Part shown: in pieces, positions 36,451 to 47,700 of the stretch
Layout of the letters: every line of letters starts with the position of its first letter
Numbering within the stretch: position 1 is the first letter of the stretch
From: Limanda limanda
Lineage: Eukaryota; Chordata; Actinopteri; Pleuronectiformes; Pleuronectidae
DNA length: 64,000 nt
Direction of reading: 5' to 3'
Assembly: GCF_963576545.1 (NCBI RefSeq)
Contig: NC_083648.1
Coordinates: 26,181,373 to 26,245,372, forward strand
The notes under the pieces: generated by a model
The model's input: the letters and a program-made list of their open reading frames with translations, nothing else
What the model was told of the DNA's origin: nothing
Databases searched by the model: none
Position numbers and translations under genes: made by a program

Positions 36451-36611
36451 GACAAACCTGCGGTTTTTCGCTGGGCAGTGAGCCTGAGCTGCCGGCACTT
36501 CATATCCTCTTCATACTCGCTGAGCACTGTCTCTAATCGGCCAACGATCTCCTCCATCGTCGCAGTGAGCCGCTGGCTGATGAAAGCCTTCAGACTATGG
36601 AGTGTGGACAT
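34305..36611 (-). CDS. short C2H2 zinc-finger gene of the teleost MSTL.../VQQ..IKEE type (two exons)
   Basis: Exon 1 (36611-36458) encodes MSTLHSLKAFISQRLTATME and ends phase 1 at CGCAG|GTTTGT. Exon 2 (35107-34305) starts after TTTTGTGCAG, completes a glycine and reads VQQHLVVIKEEVLSEQQEW. Total is 957 bp, 318 aa. The first third is the acidic helical N-terminus common to many teleost zinc-finger genes. Next comes SSESQTDDSDDDWKEIRKPQ, then fingers. Finger 1 (CSKCEKRFGQKHHLQTHMRC H) is intact. Finger 2 has lost both cysteines because its knuckle is read in a shifted frame (see findings). Finger 3 (CTVCGEIFSQKGNLTQH) is intact, and the protein then ends LREKLVVGD. Such proteins usually bind DNA in the nucleus. 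With only two complete fingers it may be degenerate. Exon 1 resembles block 1 at 18184. Confidence 0.72.
35296..35405 (-). mobile_element. SINE fragment upstream of the zinc-finger exon 2
   Basis: The complement reads ggttcgatcccagtcttccc, then gaagtgtccttgggcaaagt, matching the box B and body of the SINE at 14702. Confidence 0.6.
35465..35870 (+). mobile_element. LINE 3' end (ORF2 C-terminus and 3' tail)
   Basis: A frame at 35500-35640 reads SRLFAVLAPK then WNELPIIIRTSDSLHIFRRK then LKTYLFRLY, the C-terminal motif of L2/Rex-like LINE proteins. It is followed by a tail with gcacttattgtaggtcgctt and aaaagcgtcagctaaatgaa. The same tail recurs at 58040-58258 and in part at 40840-40920. It lies in the intron of the zinc-finger gene. 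Confidence 0.65.
36370..36450. repeat. (ATT)n microsatellite, about 27 units, beside a splice donor
   Basis: Pure ATT/AAT repeat. On the coding (minus) strand it begins only about 6 bases after the donor GT of zinc-finger exon 1 (36457-36456). Confidence 0.97.
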
Positions 36612-39440
36612 GACAGGTCCTCAGCTGACAGTTGAAGCTGGGCGAGAACAGTACGAACAGCTGAGGTCTGAGTCACTGATGACTTCTTCTGCTTCTGCTT
36701 CTCATTCTGCTGCTCCTTCTTCTGCTGCTTCTTATTCTTCTTCTGGTGTTTATGGACGGTTGGTAAACCAGCTTATAAGTGTATTACCGCCACTTTCTGG
36801 ACGAGTGTGGAGAAGTAGATCGGGAGCAAACAAAGCTACACAAAAATGTAATTAAATTATTTTCTTTTGTCCTGTTTCTCTTAAGTATAGTTCATTAGAT
36901 ATTACGTATATTCCCTAATGTCATACCTAGTCAATTTTCTGATGTCATATTTTGCTTTTTATCTTGTAATCCTGATATTAATTCCATTCTTTGTTCGTTA
37001 TATTTGTAACATTCTATCAGAAAGTGACAGTTTCCGGTTGTTTGCAGTAGTCACATAGTCCAAGTGTATCATTTAATTGTGGATGACTTGTCCTGAGATA
37101 TTCAACTTTATCACAGATTTGTTGCATGTGTCCCATCTTTATGTGCCTTCTGAACCATCATTTCAATATACATTTTACTTGAGGAGTGTTTTCCTTTTAA
37201 AACAGACAATATTCAGATTATGACAAATATTGATACATTTACATTAGAACACCTGCTCTCATTGTAAAACTGCTGAAACATAAAGACTCTGAAGGGAGTC
37301 TGCAGAGACTGTGTAGATTGTAAACACATTATTGATACTTGAGGAAATGTAGCTGGTCAATATTCTTTTGAGTTGGAAAACTTAATTGTTCATTCAAACA
37401 TTTATTTTCTTTGCTGGCCATGATCAGACTAAAGCCAATAACAACATTGTCACTATCTCTCTCTGCTTCTGCATTACTTAACATCTACAATCTACAGGCA
37501 CCCATATGGCACACAAGCCTATTACATTACATCACCCTCTGTAGCAGTGCTTTTCTTTCACACACTTTTGCCTTTTCAGCTTTTGGAAATGAAAACTGCT
37601 TACTACACCCCTAACCTTCCTAAATATGGGAACTGGACAATAACTTTTGTAGATTACTTACAATAATCATATGTGATCTAAGCACTTTATACTCACTACT
37701 TTTTATGTCTGCATGTATGTTGTGTATGACATTTGCATGATATGTGTATATGTATGATATGTTTTATCTTGTGTCTTTTTATATATTCGAATGTGTTCCT
37801 CCTGAAGTATAATTTTTCCACTGTTATTTGTATGGTGCGATCATATTTTAATTTCTTTATATTTATCTCCCTTTGCTCTCTGACACACCCATATGCAGAT
37901 GTCTCCCCAACTTTTCTCTTCATCTGTGTAGTTAGGATTTATCAGAGGATTTTATCTGAGGCCTTTGTGGATTGATGGCTCCACTATACAAGAATCTGAC
38001 TTTAATTGATTTGTTTTTCAGCCACCAGAGGGCAACATAGCATATATGTTTCCTTTACCATCATGAATCCACACAGCATTATTAAATCTTCTGTGTCCAC
38101 AGGTGGGTCATTTTGTGCAGCCAAGCATTGTTCAAGTCTACTGAATAGAAGTTTAAATTCTAGTGTAGGATCATTAAATAGATACGAACAACATAAGGTG
38201 GACATGTACAATATCTAAACTGTCAGTTGTCGATAAAATGAAAATGTCATAGCAAGTCACCGCAGATTTGGACAATTTTACCACTAGTATTGTTACACAT
38301 GTAGCTAAATTAAAAAAACATTTGTTGTCCTGGTCATGACCTGTCGCCATGTACTCTGCAATGCAGGATGCTACTGACAGACTATAAATCAATCGTCAAT
38401 CAACTCTTATTTTTACAGCCCAAAGTCACATATCATAATTTGCCTCATAGGCCTCAGCAAGGTGTAACATCCTCTGTTCTTAACAATCAGAAATAATAAG
38501 GAAAACCCTTTCAACAGGAGAATAACAAGGTGCAAACATCAGAGAGTTTGAAGGATCCCGCTCAATGGACAGAAGTGCAAAAGTTATTTTGTGTAAGATA
38601 ATATATAACAATATTTACAACATTCATGAGGAAAGAGAGTGTCTTACATAAATGGAGCGGTGTATCAATGTTGAAAGTATTTATATAAAATTAAAAATCA
38701 GTTTGAGATATAGGGAGCAGCATTGACAAATGTCTATTCGCGATATTTTTTCAGGTATCACCCTCACTATGTAGAATGCCTGGGATAATGTATGTCACAT
38801 TTTCCCCAAAACTATCTCCATGCTACTAAATTAAGACTACGTATCTGTTTTCCCCCCATATGTGGCAGTTAATCAGTTACAGATCAGATTTTTTGAAATG
38901 CAACCTCAGTCTGAACAATCATGTGACACGTATTGAATTTCATTGCGACTTTTACGTCACTCCAGTGGCGAGTTTAGCCTGAAATTTCTGGTGGGGCAAT
39001 TTTGTATGACGTCATGTCACCGTCACAAAAACAGAGGTAGCTGATTATTATAAGCAGTAGGCCTATATAGACCAGTGAGATATACTATGGGCTGCATTTT
39101 GAGTGCCAGCAGGGAGCAGAAATCCTATTTCAAATACATTTCACATGCTTTGGAGCTCAGCCCGACACAAAGATGTTGCCTATAATCAAGCATTAAAGTA
39201 AAATGATTGCAACAAAGTAAAAGATTAGACAGACACATAGCTCAAATAACTTGCATAATTTATTATTATCAACATGAGGCGACATGCACCAGCTTCATCT
39301 GCACAACACTTTGTGTTTTCCTCCCTAACTAAAGAAGGCCTGCAACTGTTTAGAGTTGGCAGTCATTGCTAAGTGTCATGGTAAAAGAGTTTATTTCTAT
39401 ATAAATTATATATTCAAATGAACACTTATTAGAACAATGT
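36612..39440. other. intergenic stretch with weak or no coding signal
   Basis: Contains a TTC/TGC-rich low-complexity stretch at 36680-36745. The minus-strand frame at 38002-38211 (FNDPTLEFKLLFSRLEQCLA) looks protein-like but has no family I recognise. Near 38965 a cagtggcgag motif resembles a hAT end. Confidence 0.4.
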
Positions 39441-39558
39441 TTATCTTTTGCTTCCTGATTTGATACACTTTAGATAAGAACCCAGTGTTTTATTTTTCTT
39501 CTTTTCCATAAGAGACAGAAAACGGTCAGCACAGCTGTGTCCTTCAGGCTCGTCCGTC
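39441..39558 (-). CDS. candidate terminal exon of an unidentified gene
   Basis: After an acceptor (TTTTATTAG) the minus strand reads GTDEPEGHSCADRFLSLMEK, then KKNKTLGSYLKCIKSGSKR and a stop. Reading frame, acceptor and charged composition look exon-like. A CpG-rich block at 39,950-40,250 upstream could be its promoter. I do not recognise the family, and no linking exon was found. Confidence 0.25.
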
Positions 39559-41152
39559 CCTAATAAAATGATAGGAAACATAAAATACGGCATTATTGTA
39601 GAGGAAGTGTTACACAAAGTTTGTAGGCCTATCTTTATTTTCTGTGGATATTCAACTACTGATTTTGAATATGGTTTTGGATTAAACTGTGCACTACCAA
39701 GACAATGCATGTACTGTGTGAAGTTCTTCCACATTATTAGTATTGCAAAGCTTATTCTCCAAACACACTCATCCTCATAAACTAACGCTTCTCTCTGCTG
39801 GGTGCCGCCGAGCTAAGCTAACCACCAGGTACACGTCCCTTTGAATCACTACTTACAGATAAATACAATACTAAACTTGACTAACCTCAGAAACGGGAGC
39901 TCACACGTCTTTAGCCTCTCTGTCAGGAGAACAAGCAGAACTTCAAAACGTATTATTCATCTGATGTGAGTGAACCTGTCAACAGTCTCGGGTGGTGTTC
40001 ACTGACGAGGTAGCCTGTTAGCTCAGGTGACGCCGAACCGGAAACAGGCTGACGCTGGAGTCGAGTAGCTTCGGAGACTCGTAGGGCCCATCTGAATAAT
40101 CACCACTCTCCCGGTTGGGCCCAATGTTTACTGAGGTCTGTGTGGTTCACGCTGATTGGTGCTCCCATGGCACAGGTCTGACGCTTGCCCGTTGTGCCCA
40201 CAGCAGAGACGTACGGCAAGCGAAAAGCGTTTCACACAGCGAGCACACAGACAGAAACACAGACGAATCAAATTACTCCAAACAAGACTATAATGCTTGT
40301 GAGTGAAGTTTATTCACACACACATTCACGCTACTTTGCATATAAAATAAAATAAAATATATTTTTGCCACAAAGCTCAGATATGCAGTATTTAGCTTTC
40401 TGCACAACAGCGCCATCTGGTGGGGCTGTGCCCTTTTTGTAGAAACTCTATCGACATTCCTCATACTTTTGCGCAGGAGAAGGGGCAGGCTGTATCAACC
40501 GTATCAGCGCTGTATGTGTTAGCATGTCAAACTTGAATCTATGGCGATACGAATGGGGAGGTCCAGGTTGATATGTAAGCAGTTTCACCCTTTCTTTGGG
40601 ACCAGGAAATACCTCAAATAGAAACCGTCCAGCCTCTGCTTGCGTGGCACTATTCGTTTGCGAATTTTGTTTAATAGAGCAGATATTTCTTCCCGTACCA
40701 CCCTGCCCACTCTCCAAGCGATGAGACTGTTGAGATGGGGGGGGGTATTGTGGCGAATTGAAGCCTGTAGCCCTTGGCCAGTGTGGCCCGCATCAATGTC
40801 TAAAACTATAATGTATAAAAAAAAATAAAAAAACCTTTTTTTTTTTTTTTTTGAAACTCAAAATTTAGTAGCGCTCAAATGGCACTTACTTAAAGCACTT
40901 TGTTTTGCTTTGGGGCCAGGCTTCGTCGACAGGGGAGAGGCCGGTGCATGCTTCTGCGTTTTCAGAGACACACAAGAAGGGGCACGCAAGAGCCCCTTGA
41001 GTGCCCCTTCTTTCGTGCTTGCGTGCGTTCACCAATTTTTGTAACTATATGAGAAAGCTACGCAAGCCTCACGCAGCCCGCAAGGCTGTGATTGGTCCGC
41101 TTACTACATCCTTTCCAGAGTCATATTTCCGGTTTCATGCCCCATAATACCG
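39559..41152. other. intergenic; CpG-rich block and LINE-tail fragment
   Basis: Bases 39,950-40,250 are CpG-rich (for example acgtacggcaagcgaaaagc) and might be a promoter. Bases 40840-40920 contain gaaactcaaaatttagtagc and caaatggcacttacttaaag, a partial copy of the LINE tail at 35665-35730. No gene supported. Confidence 0.4.
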
Positions 41153-41389
41153 GCAGAAACCAAGGAAGATTTAGAAGAACGGATATGGACCAAATACTTA
41201 GAAGAGCACTTGGCAGAAGAGATCTGAAAGTATGACCACCTGTATAACCCGTCACTGACTAAATACAAGGACACGCAGATGACCTGCAATTCCTGGAAGG
41301 AGATCTCGGCTGACGTCGGTTTGCAGGTCGACGAGTGTACGAAGCTGTGTAGAAAGATCAGGGACAAATTTGTCCTCCAGAAAAAGTAA
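41153..41389 (+). pseudogene. MADF/Myb-like domain fragment with in-frame stop
   Basis: One frame reads AETKEDLEERIWTKYLEEHL, AEEI, a TGA at 41225-41227, then KYDHLYNPSLTKYKDTQM, NSWKEISADVGL, and KLCRKIRDKFVLQKK before a TAA. This is the MADF DNA-binding domain found in Harbinger-associated Myb-like proteins and many teleost multi-copy genes. The stop sits where arginine is expected (CGA to TGA). No second gene of a Harbinger is nearby. Confidence 0.7.
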
Positions 41390-44300
41390 TAAACAGTCGA
41401 CTAAGACTGCCACACACAAAGAAGGTGTCTCTAATTTGTGTACATGGAGTTGTTGTTGTTGTTTACATTAATAAATTAGCATCTATCATAAGTTCATGAA
41501 TGTGAAATGACCCTGATGATCAATGCATTTTTATGGTTAATCAAATAAGTGCAGCTTTTCTGACACCAAAATGGAGGTGATGTGTCACAGCTCCTCTGTG
41601 TCGCCCAGTTTCTCTCCTCCTTACCTTGTCGCTCTCCCCTCCGTAGGTGTGTGCCATCTTACCCTGATGACTCAGCGGAGGCACAGCCAGGGACAGCTCA
41701 TCACCGAAGCTGCAGCTCATCCGCTGATCAGCAACAGGATATCTACCCTGGTCGTGCTTCCAGTCATCACCAGTTCATCCTCTTTACTACCGTGGTAGTT
41801 ATTCGTCCTCAGCCCCTCTGCATAATTAATCAGAGTACCTTCTCCTGTTGTTATACACTGTTTTCTCCTCATCTCCTCCAGGATTCACCCCTCGATCTTC
41901 CTGCCTTCCCTCCTCGCTGAAGACCTCCCGTAGATATATGCTCCCTCAGCTACCACATCTCAGATCCAGCGTTTTAGAAAAATAAACACCCTTGTACTCT
42001 TCATTTTGACTCATGCTCACTGTTCTGTCTCTGCACTGGGGTTCTTAAACAAATCCTGAGCATTACATGATGTAAGTGAGGTGGTGGTGAAGAAGGACAT
42101 GGACCATTTTCAGACAGCTCATCCACACTGGCGTCAGCTCTTTTCACCACAATTGCTCTTGATGTCTTCGTCGATGTCTTCTATGTGTGATTTGATTCCT
42201 GTTTTGTTTTTTTGCATTTCTTCATCATCAACCCCCCCACTTGATGCAGTGAATTCGGCAGAATCTCTGGAGGCTCTCCCTTGGATCTTTGCGTTCACAC
42301 ATACATGTCCAATGGAGAAACTCTGGGATACAGCAGGGATATGACTGAGTGGCATTGTGTTGCTGATGTGGTTAACAGAAAACTACTGGACAGATTACCA
42401 CATAACTTGGTGGAAGGATGGGTAATGGAAGAATCAATTGAATTTTGGGACTGATGGGTGCAGATTCAGGGTGTCTTTTAGGATAAGATTATTATTAATT
42501 TCTTCAGGTAGTGATTATGTAATTATCTATACTTGAAATGCTTCTCACATGTTGTGTTCTAGAGGGATGTGGTATATAAAGTGATCCTGTGTCATAAGTG
42601 AACTGTGAAATAGGAGCGTGTGCATCAGGAGATGGCTGAGGTTTGACGCTGTCTCCCTTTCACATACTGGTAGCACCCTGAAAGCGATGCTGTTTGACCT
42701 TGGCAATTCTTACACTGAAATACTGTACCAACCCAACTGTTGAACGTGGACTAAATTCACCCTAATCCTCTTATGACAGGACAGTCAGACCAGAAGAGAC
42801 TAGGGGGTTGGCTCAGACAAGAAGGTTTAATTCTGGCCGATGAATGTCTGGGGCCTTCCTCAAATATCTTGGGTCAATTGAGCCAAGCACTTCATGTGTC
42901 ATGGCTTTGTTTTCTTCAGGTTTGGCAAAGATAGTCATTGTAAAAATGCATTTTTTCAACAGAAACAAATCTGTTGCTGTATAAATACCATCAGGATATT
43001 TTGAATGACTGTAACCCGAACCATCAAAGACTCTAGCTTGATTTCAGTCATTACACTGATTCATTCATGATAATTTTCCTTCAAGAGATTTCAATAATGT
43101 AGCCTTGTACTCAAATAAAATAAAAAATTATTTCCTCATCAATCTACACTGGGAGAAGGGCTCGCTCTGTTTTTGTTTTTTGACATTTTTTGCAATTTAA
43201 TAAATAAAGAAAACATATCACGTTGAAAAAAACTATTCCATCTGTGGTAAATTTAATGATTCAGGAAACCAGACGTCATGGCTTGGTCAGCTGTGAGACC
43301 TTGTATGGACAGGTGGTGTGTGTCTTTCCAAATCATCCAATTTACCACAGATGAACTGTTAAAAGTATTACTATTTATTTTATCTTCTATATAAACTTAA
43401 AGGATTTCATGAGATGAGCTGTTTTTGTTTGTTTATGTGGCTGTGTTTGTTTGTTGTTTATTTAATGTGTATGACTTTTTGTGTGTGTGATGGACCCCAG
43501 GAAGAATAGCTAATTCTAATTGCTGGTGCTAATGGGGATCCTAAAAAAGAAAGAAAGAAACCAATGTGTTCAAACATCTCAGAGACAATATCACGAGAAA
43601 GGAGGAACATATGCAGTGTCAATGTGAAGAGTGTGGATACTTAAGTCAATGTTATATATAATTTTGCCCTTTATGATATATTTGCAAAAAATCCTAAAGC
43701 TTTGTCATCACATCCTTATTTTGAAGTGAAGGAAGCGCTACATGTGTTGTGTGACGCTGTAGTCGTCGGGAGGCTGTCGAAGAAGAAAGCTCAGGAGTCT
43801 GACACCAGAGACCATGTTGTGTGAGGTTATATTTAGGCAACAAGATGACGTTGGATAAAGTTGGGGAAAGATCAAAGCTTGGTTAAATGTCAATAAAGTA
43901 AACTTATCCTGTTACATTCACCGCAGACTGTTTCTGTATTGAACCAAGACCACAATCTTTCCCTAACCTTATCACTGCTCTTAATAAAACCATAATAAAC
44001 ACATCACAATATTGTAACTGCTTGTCAGATATGTTCATATTAAAACAATTTTGATAAAAAGACATCATCTTGGCAACATTTCCTTCATAATGCAGCTTTA
44101 ATCCAGACCTGTTGTCTGACTGCTTCAGAAATCAAAAATTCAACAGTTCCTCATTAGAATAATGTTATGATCAAGCTTTTTGTCAAAGCTCCACCTCTCT
44201 CAAACCCTCAGTGTTGTGCTACAGTCTCCAGGCAGGCCAGCAGCTGTGAGCCATCAGGACTATTTTGGTCGTAGGAGAGTCAAGCCAACTTTCACACTTA

Positions 44301-44483
44301 GAGTTAGAGCATCTCTAATGGAATAGAACGCTGCATGCCAGGTGCCCAGATCAACTTTGGGAACAGGGAATGCCCCTCTGTTCTTCATAGTTATTGTCTG
44401 ACTTCACTCAGTGAGACTGTAATACTTAAATCACAAGGGTTACAGATATATGTTTGTCACATTTGTACCATGGTGATTAGCAC
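41390..44483. other. intergenic stretch, no supported gene
   Basis: Several open frames of 75-112 codons occur but lack motifs, splice context or codon structure. A (gaaa)n-like run lies near 43545. Confidence 0.45.
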
Positions 44484-44757
44484 AGTCACTGCGGTTACAT
44501 GTGTCCGATTGAAACCCGATTTCTGGCGTTGTCGGGTTTTAATCGAAGATCCATGTCATGTAACTCCACAAATCTAGATTTCTTGTGTCCGACTGAAGTC
44601 GGATAACCACCCCCAGATAAGTAGATCGGATTTGGCTGTTTATCGGACAACGCGCGCATGTAACTCTGGAAGCTAGACAACAACTGGAGATGACATCTTT
44701 GCGCATTCTTGAGATCAGCCGAAATCGGGTTTATGCCATCATGTAAACGTAGTGAGT
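44484..44757. mobile_element. CACTA-type (EnSpm-like) MITE with 3-bp target duplication
   Basis: The element is 44487-44754 (268 bp). The left end is CACTGCGGTTACATG and the right end is the complement of CACTACGTTTACATG. AGT is duplicated on both sides (44484-44486, 44755-44757). CACT ends plus a 3-bp duplication are typical of CACTA elements. No coding content; the long minus-strand open frame across it is spurious. Confidence 0.75.
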
Positions 44758-47700
44758 GATAGTTAGAATGCATTATTTGTGTCTTGTAAAGAGTCTCAGA
44801 GCAGGGGACAAAGGATACACATACATTTGATTTAAATGTAAACCTACTTTTTAATTCATCTCCATAAAAACAACCATCAAAAAACAAAACAGAAAAAATA
44901 AATTAATAGATTGTTGTAGTGTTAAATAATGTGGCTAGCAGTATGTATATTGCATCAGCAGCAACACTCAAAATGAGAGTTGGATTTAACAATCTAGCCA
45001 AATATTTAAAGTACAGTCATAAACAGTTTTGAAAAGACTCTCAGACCATAGACATTATACAGTGATGTAGAAATTCTACATAGAGAACAAATTACAGTTT
45101 GTTATCATCATTTCAGACAAGAGTCATAATAGATTGTCCTGTTGGGGCAAATCACTGATGGCACATTAGGTAGATTTAGCTGATCGTTAAAGGCTCAACT
45201 TAAATTTGACAAAAAAACTCAACACATATTTGACCAACAAACATAAACCTAGCATTCGGCTTACGGGTCTCATAAAATCAATTACCCAGTTACAATTTAA
45301 AATTTTCAACCAATTATATTTCAGCCAACAAAACACATCACTGATATGTCCAAGAATCTCTAACCTTCTCTTCCCTGTTCTTTTGAAATACAGCATTTCA
45401 TCAAAGACATATCAGACCAGTGTTCAAATTCTTGCATACTCTGACAACCTGTTTCCTCAAACAACGTTGTTCCTTCTCTTAAAATCACACTATAGACGAT
45501 GTTATTATTTCCTTGTCTTAAAACTTTCCACCCACAATCCAGCAAGGGAAGGGAAAAATTCCTCACAAAATCCCTTACATTTTATGCTAATCGAGGTCCA
45601 GAGTTAACCAAAAACCAAAACATTTCTTCTAGATGAGCATTCAAGCTTAAAATGTCAATGTATTTAAAACTCAAGGGTCTGTTTGTGCGGGCAAGTTGTC
45701 ACGATAAGGTGATGCATGTTAATTTGAAAGGCTATCAATGAATAACAGTTCATATTATGAGACAGAATTATATATCTATAGTTACTGGGATCATAAGCAC
45801 ATTTATCATCAGAAGCAACATTTGTTCAACAGCAGACATTCTAGCGCACTGCTGGTTGTCAGTGTCCACTTTTTGGACACTGCATAGGTTTGCTGGAGCA
45901 TTCAAATGCATTAGTCTGAGGAACCCTCGACTGATTTTTTGGTAGTTTTGAATCAACAACTGAATGTTGATAATTGCATGTTTGCTAGAGTGAAATCGTC
46001 TATTGCGACAGACTAAAAGTCAAGTTGGACCAATAAGTGGTCCATCAAAAATGTATCTCTGTATCTTCTCAAGATATGTGGTTCAGGATGTTTGGTGGAT
46101 ACTTGCAGGACACGTTCAGTGAACTGCTGAAGCTGGTGAGTTAACTCACAATAAAACCTAAGCCAATTAAGTTTGTTATTTAAAATATTCCATATATATA
46201 TATATGTAAACATATGTAACCGAATGTGTTGGTACTTTTGCACCTCAACAATGCTCTGTTCTTTCTGAAATATTGAAACTCAAACTCTTTAGTCGTGCTC
46301 ACCTGTAGGCCTTTATTTTGGCAGATAAAGAATCAAAGAAGCCTTAAGTAGAGCTGGATTTCTGCTGATTCTACAAGGATCTTCTAAAATGCCCTGGATA
46401 TAATGATGGTATATCTTATTGATGATTAATTAGTGGATTGTGGTGATATTTCCAGCAGACTTGTCTTCAATTGATATCACACTTGCCCTCAGTCTTACTA
46501 CCAGTCATTCAGCCTTTTTAAATGAAGAGAAGACCTCAATGTGCTGCTTGGTGTTATTGTGCGCACCACTTTGAGAATTTACAAAAATAAAGCCAAGAAT
46601 GATCAATAGACCATATCCAAGCAGTTAGTTAATTAGGGGAAGCTAACATTAGCAATGGTGCAGTGGATAGCATTACTGCCTTGCAGTAAGAAGGTCCTGA
46701 GTTTGAACCTGCTGGCCAGCCCTGTGATAGACTGGTGACTGGTCCAGGGTCCATACCCCACCTCTCACCCATTGTCAGCTAGATGAGAGAAAGAAGTGGT
46801 ATAGCTAATGAGTGCTTGGATGGATAAGGGCTGGGACCACAGCAAATTTCAATGGATGTGGAAAATAAACCATGGAAAAACTTCCAAAGAGATACAAGCT
46901 GACCTCAAGAATCAATGTACAAAAAATTGGAAGAAAAACAAACTGAAAAGAGTTACAACATGGAGGTTACTCAGTTGTGCTATGGGCCTGCATTCCTGCT
47001 TGCTTTTTCCTTTTTTAAGTGGAACATTACTAAAGATTTTTGTCACATATGTATGTATATACACTCAGTTATACACCTGGCTAAGCTGCAGTCAATAGCA
47101 ACACTTGAACATCAAATCCACCTCATGAAGGTGATAATGTTCAGCTCTTAATAAATCTGCTTTCAAGAGAGGTGTTGATTGGTGTGGATGGGTGAGAAAT
47201 CATGTGATACATTTTAATGAATTTGCTGGAGAGTGGTTCTGATGCAGTTTTTCAGACTTTCATACCTTGGAACTATGAGCTTTACTATCATAAAGTTAAA
47301 TCAATCACCTGCTTCCATACCAATAAGCCAAACATCATCAGTTACAAGAGTACAGTACAATTTGCATTTGCCAACACAGACTGTCCTCAGTGCATTTCAA
47401 GCTGTCATTTCAACTTCTGTACACTGTGTGTTTCCCAATTGTCACACAACTGCATACACTGATAACAGTCAAGCATTCGATGCTACACCCTTACTGTTCA
47501 GGCTACTCCTTTTTCACTACAGTACACGAATTCAAGTAAAACTCCAAGTAAGATTCCAACACATAATCAACCAAAGTTTTGCACATTAACTTTGTCTCTA
47601 TTCATCAATTCGGCAACTCACAAGACTTTAATTTACTGTATTCTGTATTGTGATAAGACCTGATGTAAAGTGTTTGTGCCATCATTTATAGGGTTCACCC

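Noticed and set aside
36306..36611. Poly-asparagine protein from reading through the ATT microsatellite
   Set aside because: The phase-matched splice donor just before the repeat and the matching acceptor at 35107 give a better gene model.
40448..40717. 89-codon minus-strand frame (GPKERVKLLTYQPGPPHSY)
   Set aside because: Composition is protein-like but no family is recognised and no splice partners were found.
44495..44887. 130-codon minus-strand open frame
   Set aside because: Most of it lies within the CACTA-type MITE and has no motif.
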